From: Ophioderma brevispina | Taxonomy: Eukaryota; Echinodermata; Ophiuroidea; Amphilepidida; Ophiodermatidae | Direction: 5' to 3' | Assembly (NCBI GenBank): GCA_023653785.1 | Contig: JAMKCH010088115.1 | Location: forward strand, 205,483-269,482 | Length of the DNA stretch: 64,000 bases | In this document: piece by piece, positions 56,440 through 64,000 of the stretch | Layout of the letters: each line of letters begins with the position of its first letter | Position numbering within the stretch: position 1 is the first letter of the stretch | Notes under the pieces: model-generated | The model's database searches: none | What the model saw: only the letters and a program-made list of their open reading frames with translations | Told to the model about the DNA's origin: nothing | Program-made: the position numbers and the translations under genes

Positions 56440-57735
56440 TACGGGGGAGGCAATCTCTACAGCGGAGTATGGGCATCTTGTTGGTGTATTTTGGGGTAGG
56501 GACTCTTAAAAATTATGGGTAGGACATGCATTTGGTGTATTTTAGTGAAAGGAAGGACCTCTATAAGAAAATGACATATCTTCCATTTGGTTTGTTCCAT
56601 TCCATGATAGGCTTCTCTAAACACTAGAGGTATTTTCTATACTCTGGGAAGAGCCAACAAAATTTGGGATAAAAATTATTTGGTCACAGTAATCAGGGGA
56701 AGGGGTTCTAAAGGAACAATGAGGCCATTTTCTATTTTGTGTGTTCTGGAAAAGGTTTTCTTAGAATATGGGACATCATCTAGTTCATATTCTGAAGATA
56801 ATACTCACAAAGAATGAGGAATCTATGTGGTGTCTTGGGGAAAAGGTTTCTCAACAAATATGAAGCATCTAGTTTATGTGTTCTAAGGTAGGTTTTCTCT
56901 AAGAATATGGGAGATCTATTTGGTGTGTTGAAGGGAGGGCATCTTTAAGAGCATCCAGCACTTGATATTTTGTGTATTCTAGCAGAATATTTTAGTGTGT
57001 GTGTGTGTGTTTGTTGTTGTGGAAAGAGCTTCTAAAATTATGGGACAATTTGTATCCTGTGTGTTCTTGGGGAATGACTTATAACTTGAATATGAGGTAT
57101 CTTCCATTTTGCTTTTCTGGGAAAAGTACTCTTAATATATTCTTTAAAATGGCTCTAAAAATGGTGGGACTGATTTTATTTGGTATGCTCTAGAGGAGTA
57201 ACCCATGCTTGATTCTTATGGAGTACCTTCTATTTTGTGTTTCTTCTATGCTGGGTCCTAAAAATATACATCACTCGGTGTATTCTTAGGGTGATTCTCA
57301 AGAGTACCGAATATCATTTGTGTATACTGGACAGGTTTCTTTAAGAATATTGGGTACTTGGTATGGTCTGGGAATGGATTCTATAAGGATACCGGCCGAT
57401 GATGTTCTATTCAGTGTACGTTTAAGAGGAAGGCCTTGTCAAGAATATCACACTTTCTGTGGTACTCCAGGGGAGAACTCTTGGAAGATATAGGTCATTT
57501 TCTACTTGTGCCTAGGGGAGAGGGGCTCTCCTGGGATATGGTGAATCTTTTATGTCCACACTGGAGGCATTCTCTTAGAAAGAGGTTTATCTTCTGTGTG
57601 TGTGCTCCAGGGTAAAAGATTCCCTCAGAACGCAGGCTTCTATATGTGCTCTTGGGAAGGACTGAGTAGGAATATCAAACATCTGTGGGCACACTGACTC
57701 AAGGAATGTATTCTCTAAAAGGATGGGCTATATTT
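56440..57735. repeat. Ancient degenerate tandem array, ~62-bp units
   Basis: About 20 strongly diverged units, each combining a variant of AAGAATATGGGACATCT, a variant of TCTATTTTGTGTGTTCT and a variant of GGGGAAAGGGTTTCTCT. Clear instances are near 56705-56770, 56890-56930, 57045-57125, 57330-57400 and 57590-57650. A GTGTGTGTGTGT tract lies at 56997-57010. No unit is open as a gene. The frame 56999-57193 is incidental. Confidence 0.75.
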
Positions 57736-57739
57736 TATC

Positions 57740-58340
57740 ACTTTAATTTTTATATCCAGCCATTGCTTATTTCAATTTGAAAAAATCATGGAAAAATAAA
57801 CATGCAAATTTGCAATGAAAATGTTTACAAGGCCTAGTTGCATAATTATGGAGTTGTCAATGTACGTCAAAGTATAATCTTGGTATGACAAGAAACGCAT
57901 CTATAACTCAACCCTAATTTTAACCTATGTTTACTAATTAGCCATCAACCACTTCCAATGCCAATAATGCTGCTGCTGCTGCTAAAGACCTTTTCAAATG
58001 AACATCGGAAATGTTCGGAGCAAAATGCAACATACGCGTACATTCGCAAGTACTTGCGAGTGCACACATTGCACAAAAGGTGAATTATGCGTAGGTGCAG
58101 CATCCAACAGTTGCACGCGATGACCCGTTATGACACTTATAGGGGTCATCGTGTTTGGTAAACTTCTATTTGAATAGGTCTTTTGCTGCTTCTACTGCAA
58201 CCATTGCCATCATCATGCTTGCTACTTAATTTCCAACACCCTACCAGTACCAGACAATTTGATTGGTTTTTGATATTGTTATAATTATGATACAATTATT
58301 CAGTCTGACATGTTGTAAGAAAGATTTTAGGAGCAAACAT
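57740..58340. other. Spacer with balanced patch
   Basis: A CTG microsatellite, AATGCTGCTGCTGCTGCTAA (57967), and a balanced patch at 58000-58160 that includes the palindrome GCAAGTACTTGC and alternating TACGCGTACATTCGCAAG words. No gene recognised. Confidence 0.4.
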
Positions 58341-58344
58341 AGAA

Positions 58345-58460
58345 ATGTTGATTGGAACCTCAGGGTTATACCATCAAGGTATCACTTTATATCATGCAAA
58401 GAGCCAATCAGAAACACAGTATGAAAGGTAGTAGGCCTCAGCGGGATAACTTTAGCCAAG
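58345..58460. repeat. CCAAT-pair repeat family W, copy
   Basis: GTTGATTGGAACCTCAGGG, GGTATCACTTTATATCATGC and AGAGCCAATCAGAAACACAG with GAAAGGTAGTAGGCCTCAG. This is closest to the 31.56 kb copy. Confidence 0.6.
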
Positions 58461-58462
58461 GC

Positions 58463-58545
58463 CAAAAAAATACAGCAAGCAAGCTTGCGTCATCCCCCTA
58501 GCAAGAGGGCAGTCTGGACATGACCTCAGATGACCTTAAAAAAAA
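58463..58545 (+). repeat. Family D left-end fragment
   Basis: ATACAGCAAGCAAGCTTGCG followed by CATCCCCCTAGCAAGAGGGC and GACATGACCTCAGATGACCT. It matches the left end at 28282 and then breaks off. Confidence 0.75.
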
Positions 58546-58549
58546 GTTT

Positions 58550-59065
58550 GTTTCAGCTTCCTGTAGATAAAACCCCTAAGCCCTATGCTTTCCTTTTTTA
58601 GTCAAAAAGCTATGTGCAACATGAAATTTTTTGACAATTTTTTTTCAGCCCGTTTTGTGGCCAAATTTTCCTTTTTTTTTCTTAACCAGTTTTTATAAAA
58701 AAAAATATTAAAAATCTCTTGAAACATTTAAAAAAAAGAACTGCAGCATTGTGGAGTTAAAAAATATTCATATATGATTGGTACTGATTACTATAAACAC
58801 CAGCTTGAAAATCAATCAGCTCATTCATGGTATTGAATGAGCTTCTATTCAAAGACAGACAAAATCCTGCAGAAAATTGAGACTTAGCAATTTACATATA
58901 AAAATCATATTTTGGTCTTTTCTAAATACAGTTTTCTGGAGAAATTGGCTACAAAAAAGAAGAAATTTGCAAAATCAAAATTCAAAGCATATGATAAAGT
59001 TCTGAATTGGACATGTGAGACAGCAAAGCAGAAATTGAGAATTTAAATGAAGTGATAAATAGAAC
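58550..59065. other. AT-rich spacer
   Basis: T- and A-rich DNA. The stretch GCCCGTTTTGTGGCCAAATT to TTAAAAATCTCTTG (58650-58725) weakly resembles 21395-21450 and may be another diverged repeat. Confidence 0.4.
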
Positions 59066-59071
59066 AGGGAA

Positions 59072-59439
59072 TTAAAGGTGCAACAAGAGATTTTTGGGTA
59101 CCCGTATATTGTGTCATACGTAGACTGATTTCATAAAGATAAGACTCCCAATATATAGATTTCTTACCTTGTTTTTGGTTACAGAAATGCCTTGAAAGTG
59201 AAAACAAAAGGCGATTTTCATTTGCTTAATTTCAATATAAAACATAAGCTAAATTTAGTATTTGCTCCTATAGGGAATTCAAAATTTCACAATTTTTGTA
59301 CCAAAGTAATATTTTTCAGCTTAATCCTTTCACATGTGGACATTTTTGATAGAAAGTTTTACATATGTACAAAAACCAGAATTTTCCAATTTTGGGGGGA
59401 CACCTACCTATTATGTGAAATCTCTCATTGCACCTTTAA
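59072..59439 (+). mobile_element. TTAA-flanked MITE, family Z copy 2
   Basis: TTAA, then AGGTGCAACAAGAGATTT. The right end is AAATCTCTCATTGCACCT then TTAA. The 18-bp ends pair with two mismatches. The interior matches copy 1 at 17.2-17.55 kb over TTCAATATAAAACATAAGC, AAATTTCACAATTTT and TTATGTGAAATCTCT. The frame 59192-59446 lies within it and is not a gene. TTAA flanks suggest piggyBac-type mobilisation. Confidence 0.82.
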
Positions 59440-59444
59440 AACTT

Positions 59445-60115
59445 GAAAGATTTGGTGCAATAGACATATAAACCCACGTGCAGATCAGCTTTAAAAAGAA
59501 GCAGGACAATTTCTGTTGTTAAAAACACTGGGGAACAATCCAGACAAATTCTACAAACCTTTCAAATTAGCAAATAGCCCTTTACCATGTTTACTGCTAC
59601 TTTACAAACTCAATTTTAATCACATTTAGGAAATTGAGGGGAAAAAAATCCCAAAACAAAGAAGTGATCTCGTGGAAATGACACTTGCCTTTTGCCAAGT
59701 GTGTTTTCCTCTCCGTACAAGATGGCTGATTTTATGCCTGCTTGTTAAAATTGAGGCGCTATATTTTCATTCCACCAAAGAAGCAATTTAACTATTCTAC
59801 ATAAAAAGCACCCACTCTTCCCTGTACACAATTCACACATTGCGTGAACAAATATCTTGAAACACCTTGAGTTCAAAATTTGAAACCCATAAAGCTGAGA
59901 ATAATGTAGTCGAGTTGAGCACTTGATTGCTGGCATAGACCCAATGCCTAGGGCCATGAAAACCCCTTCTTTAACTCTCATTTACTCTCTTTTCATGCTG
60001 AAAATAGTGTGAGAAAAGAGCGAAGAGAAGGGGAAAAAATCGCCCATCAGCAATGCAGACGATTGAACAGCCAATGCACACACTCTCAAGACGGTTTTTC
60101 GCATACCCAGAAGGG
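59445..60115. other. AT-rich spacer, no gene recognised
   Basis: The minus frame 59745-59981 has no features. Confidence 0.5.
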
Positions 60116-60119
60116 TTAG

Positions 60120-60790
60120 GGCGCTGTTGTGATGCACTCACAATAGGAGGAAGAAGAAGCGGTGTCGTTTCCTCCAGAGTCTTCGTGTATTTTTATTTAA
60201 CGCGCACCCAATATAGACACGCGTGATAAAGTACTTTTCATATCCCGGCATTGTGACTGCACGGCTCAGCGAGTAGAATGTGACTTTAGCGATATTAAAT
60301 TAGAACAACATATCTTTAGGATTCATGAATTTTCCATCAATTTGTTGCCCCTTTAGCAGTTGACAAACTGCCAAACTCGAGTAAAGTCAATGAATCAACT
60401 CCGCTAATGTCTTCCCGTGCCGTCGCATATCGCTTCTTCGTAAGGACATGTGGCTAAAATCGGCCTGTTTGACAGCCCGAAGGCTCCAGTATGAATTCAT
60501 AAAATAAACAAATCATCTTGTGTGATATTGTATCGTGATGCTGCATGTGAATTCGGCACAGAGACAAAATAAACCGAGAAAAGGATGAGAGAAAAAATGC
60601 ACACCTTTCCTTACCCCTCAAAGGCACCCAATACAAATTTGCCCACGATAAGTTTGGTCGGTCAACGTATGCGCACAAATGGAACCGCAGTGGAAATAAA
60701 GTGGCTTTCAAAATGATATTGCTTTTATTGCGATATTTGATGTCTGAGGGTGATCTAGCATAGAGTGGCGTTTGCAGTTATCACTTGTGC
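60120..60790. promoter_or_regulatory. Candidate enhancer block (Fox-, Runx-, Hox-like sites)
   Basis: Nearly 700 bp of balanced, CpG-bearing sequence in AT-rich surroundings. It has TTTTTATTTAACGCGC (60190), a Fox-like AAAATAAACAAATC (60501-60514), a Runx-like AACCGCA (60683-60689) and a Cdx/Hox-like GCTTTTATTGCGAT (60721-60734). The minus frame 60454-60711 shows no domain. Among the blocks in this window it is one of the best candidates for conserved cis-regulatory DNA. Confidence 0.3.
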
Positions 60791-60794
60791 ATTA

Positions 60795-63515
60795 GAAATA
60801 CATAACGTGTGGTACGCACACGCCAAGAATTCTCGATGGACCTGATCGTACCGGAAAAAAAATTAATAGTAATTCTGGGTCAACTGATCTATAGACTTGA
60901 GACTGCATAAACAAGGTGACCAGGGGAATGAAAAACTGACTGCTAGAGTATGATCAGAACTAAATATGCAATAATTACCATAATTTCACTGTGTATGTCA
61001 TGATCTTAGTAACTTTTTTTTGGTTTAATATATATGCACAAAACATGGAATTCTTTTTTCGATTGATCATGAAAATAGAATTCCACATTCCAAATACAAG
61101 CATATGCCTCGCGCATAGCATATAAACATGCATCATATCTCTGTTACAAGAAAAGGTTATAAATATTGAACAAAAAATATTAATCCTTTGAACACGGCAA
61201 GCGACTCCAGTCGCTCAACGGTCAAAATTTGTCAAATTTTGTTTTAAAAGGGTCAAAATTATTAATTTTTCAGTGGATATTCAGAATCAGCATGAAAAAT
61301 GCATCTCAATTAGTCCAAACAAGCCTAGTCTTTGCTGATATTCTTTTTAGATGGCTTTCCAAATGACCTGCAAGCATTTGTGACGCCATCTCTAAAGCCA
61401 CTGACATAATGTGCTATATTACGTATACAGAATTGGCCCGTGTCGAAAGGGTTAAGATCATTTTCTTCAGTGTGGCCACATACATCAGAATATGCAATCT
61501 CTTACACATAAATTACAAATGTTGCAACATGCAATTAAAAGTTGTGATAGAACTGATCCATCAGTGGGTTGGGTATAGTTTGATGTTTGCATGAGGTTAA
61601 AGGTCAACTTCTAAGGGAATGATTACTTTCTTCAATAAAGTGGCCAGGTGGAAAATGCTAAATAATTAATCTGCTCATTTCAGCATCACAAACAACTTCT
61701 TTTTACTTAGGGATAAACAAAAAATACCATATCAGCATAGCCAGAAATATTCTATTTTGACCCTAATTCTGACCCAAAAACATAAATATTTACAAAACCA
61801 ACCCTAATTTGGAATTTTCAGAAAATTGTTAAATTTATTTGAGCTTAATAATGCCATTTCTGAATTCAAAACATTACACCAAATTACTACTCTATTTATT
61901 TTAAAAGTCACTTTTTGTATCATTCAAAGTACTATAGGCATTTATAATAGACGAATGTTAGGGCTAACCTCATTTTTTCTGTCCAGTTATGCCAATATGC
62001 CTCTTTTTTATAATGAATAAGAAATCATCATTTCTGTTTTGCTTGCAAAATTCTGCGACTACTCAAGTGTAGGATGTCTTCATTTGTATTACAAAATATG
62101 TTTACAATAATAACCCTGAGTGGAATTTTAAGTTTCATTTGATATCGTAATCAGTTTCAATGTCAGATCAAGTTTGGCAAAATGAGATGTAAATGTGCTA
62201 CTGTCCAAATGACATATTTGTGAACTCTGGGCATTTATTACAAAGGATTTGTAGTGTAAGGCAAAATCTAAACATTTGCAACTATTTCCTTTACAAAATA
62301 TATTTCTAAACTTCCAAATATATCAGGGGGGCAGGATACAATCTGCTCGATTTGGGCATTTGGGATTTCCAAACGGTAGTTTATGGAATTCTTACATGCA
62401 TTTTCTATGGCAGCCTCGGTCCCAGTGACATTACAAAATCACCCCTAAAACTTAGTTCAATAAATCTAAGAAATATCATGTTGGAACAAATTATTGACTT
62501 CAAAATCCGTCGGGGTTAGTGGATTAACCCCACTGCAAAACAGCAATTTCCAATAACGGTCATTTAGCTAAATTTAAATATTCGTGACCAGATATAGCCT
62601 TTAGTCAAGTCTTCTCTGATATGCATGAGAGTGCCCTCCTACCGTCAAATCTTTGAAAAGACTAGCACTTGGGTCGTGCCGGATGTTGATGCCGATTTTA
62701 ATTCACTGTTGCTGTTAGGATTGCATGTCCTATCCCTGCAATATATCTGTTTTAAAATTAACTCTTCCTCATAACTAATTACAAAGAACTCTGGATGCTC
62801 ATAAAATGTTGGTATGAAGTAGACCAAGGTATTACCTGGGGAAATACCTTTATTCACTAAAATAGTGCGACAGTAACAAGGCCATAATTTAAATCAACAG
62901 CAATTTCGCACATTATGCAAATGATCAAAATCATGGTTAAATTGCTCCAATTGGCCTTTCTGCTATCTAGTTGCATACAATGTTGCAAGCCCACTCCAAA
63001 TATTATTGAATGGTCTTGGGGGATACTCAAATCTAAACCCCTAAAACAACAAAGGCTCTTCATTACTGAGCCTCACATCGGCATTGGCAAATGCACGGCT
63101 CCCAAGATACTTGTTTTTGTCCAATATGACATCAGTTTTGAGAGAGCGGGGAAGAAGAAAACTTCCCTCTAATTAAAGATGTTTGGTTTTGTCAAACAAC
63201 CTATTTACCAAAGGTGAATACCAAGGGCCAATATTGAAACAAGCGTAGGTCACCTTAATTTGACACGGTTTGTGCAAATAGTGGTTAAAAAATTCTAATC
63301 AAGAAATGACCAATACAAAAATATAATTTTACTTTGTTTTGTTTTACACACTAAAGTGTCTATGGTAATATTTCAGTAATGGCATGATACATAGTCATAA
63401 AGGCTTGTTCAAATAGTGGCCAAAAAAGGGAAAAAAATCAATCGAATCTAAATGGAGGAAATGATCAAAATGGATGTGCTTTGCCTTGCCTCAGCAAATT
63501 AAGTTTGCTTCGTTT
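60795..63515. other. Long AT-rich stretch, no gene recognised
   Basis: About 2.7 kb. Positions 61195-61220 hold CAAGCGACTCCAGTCGCTCA, a small hairpin (AGCGACTGGAGTCGCT-type). Frames at 61409-61594, 61826-62020, 62645-62857, 62857-63063 and 62915-63172 lack features and partly oppose each other. Confidence 0.5.
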
Positions 63516-63523
63516 CCATTGAT

Positions 63524-63785
63524 CATATGTGATGTGATCAAGCAAAATGAGTCTGAAGTCGGTCAGATTCAATTTTTACTTTTCCATGTAACTGTATGCA
63601 CCATTTAAAGAGCTACATTTTGCCGAAACCCCTTTGAATTCGACCAATTAATTCCAATGATATAATCAGTTGAAGGGTGGCTAAAACAATAGGAAACAAA
63701 AGACATTTTCTCCTTTGTTTGGCTATATCTCAAAATCAATATTTGCGACTTCCGACTCATTTTGCTTGATCACATCACATATATT
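63524..63785. mobile_element. Palindromic-end MITE (~260 bp)
   Basis: Left end CATATGTGATGTGATCAAGC, AAAATGAGTCTGAAGTCGG. Right end CCGACTCATTTTGCTTGATC, ACATCACATATAT. The ~40-bp terminal inverted repeats differ at few positions. The interior (63570-63735) is AT-rich and non-coding. No clear target duplication. Confidence 0.8.
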
Positions 63786-64000
63786 GGCTCGTGCAAAACA
63801 GATTCATCTTCTCTACGACACTGTAATTCTGTATTTTTTCAAATTACACGGTTGAAGATGGCAAACTTTGAAATGGAAGTATGAGATTTGTGTCACTAGC
63901 ATGATGGCTTATGAAACTAAACATTTTCCATTAAGTAAATACTATATACAACAGAAGAGGGGTGCCCACATTAGTCCTTCTAAATTCTGCAACCCTCTGC
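63786..64000. other. Window end, nothing recognised
   Basis: Short AT-rich remainder. Confidence 0.5.

Overview
The window looks like non-coding DNA from a eukaryotic nuclear genome: AT-rich overall, full of short interspersed repeats, palindromic non-autonomous DNA elements, degenerate tandem arrays and microsatellites. I found no convincing protein-coding gene and no rRNA or intact tRNA gene. None of the open frames I read shows transposase, reverse transcriptase or any other domain I recognise. The long open frames at 23.1-25.0 kb are translations of a triplet repeat. The mix of tRNA-derived SINE-like units, TTAA-flanked MITEs and dispersed repeats built on the motif TGACCTTTGACC suggests a marine invertebrate, possibly a deuterostome such as an echinoderm or hemichordate. 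That placement is an inference and weak.

Layout. 0-5 kb: a degenerate tandem array, a 0.4 kb MITE with CACAGCTGTTTGA ends, a tRNA-like head and two dispersed repeat families. 5-12 kb: mostly unremarkable AT-rich DNA, with a compact candidate regulatory block at 8.5-8.9 kb. 12-13.4 kb: an extremely G-rich strand followed by a TGACC-type minisatellite. 14.7-15.3 and 18.7-19.6 kb: GC-richer segments with few stops, best read as conserved non-coding elements or exons of an unseen gene. 16.2-17.6 kb: a CpG-rich element (family M, 44-bp tandem units) that abuts a TTAA-flanked MITE (family Z) and appears to share one TTAA with it. 23.2-24.9 kb: a 1.7 kb (ATC)n array with interrupted units. 26.4-27.1 kb: another low-stop GC-richer block. 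28.3-29.0 and 35.6-36.0 kb: ~150-bp tandem repeats carrying direct-repeat AGGTCA motifs (family D). 31.0-31.5 and 46.1-46.5 kb: two members of one long palindromic MITE family. 38.2-38.6 kb: the second CACAGCTGTTTGA-type MITE, inverted. 51.07-53.27 kb: an apparently exact 1100-bp tandem duplication. 53.9-55.3 kb: a second duplication of ~506 bp, with a truncated family M copy and a poly-T run between its copies. 56.4-57.7 kb: an old degenerate array of roughly 62-bp units. 59.07-59.44 kb: a second family Z MITE. 60.1-60.8 kb: a GC-richer candidate regulatory block. 63.5-63.8 kb: another palindromic MITE.

No genes can be seen working together. The most coherent biological reading is a gene-poor interval, either intergenic or a large intron, with several short GC-richer blocks that could be developmental enhancers, overlaid by repeat families that spread recognisable transcription-factor sites: DR1 nuclear-receptor sites, CCAAT pairs, octamers and CRE-like sites. 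The regulatory calls rest on composition and motif reading alone and need cross-species alignment.
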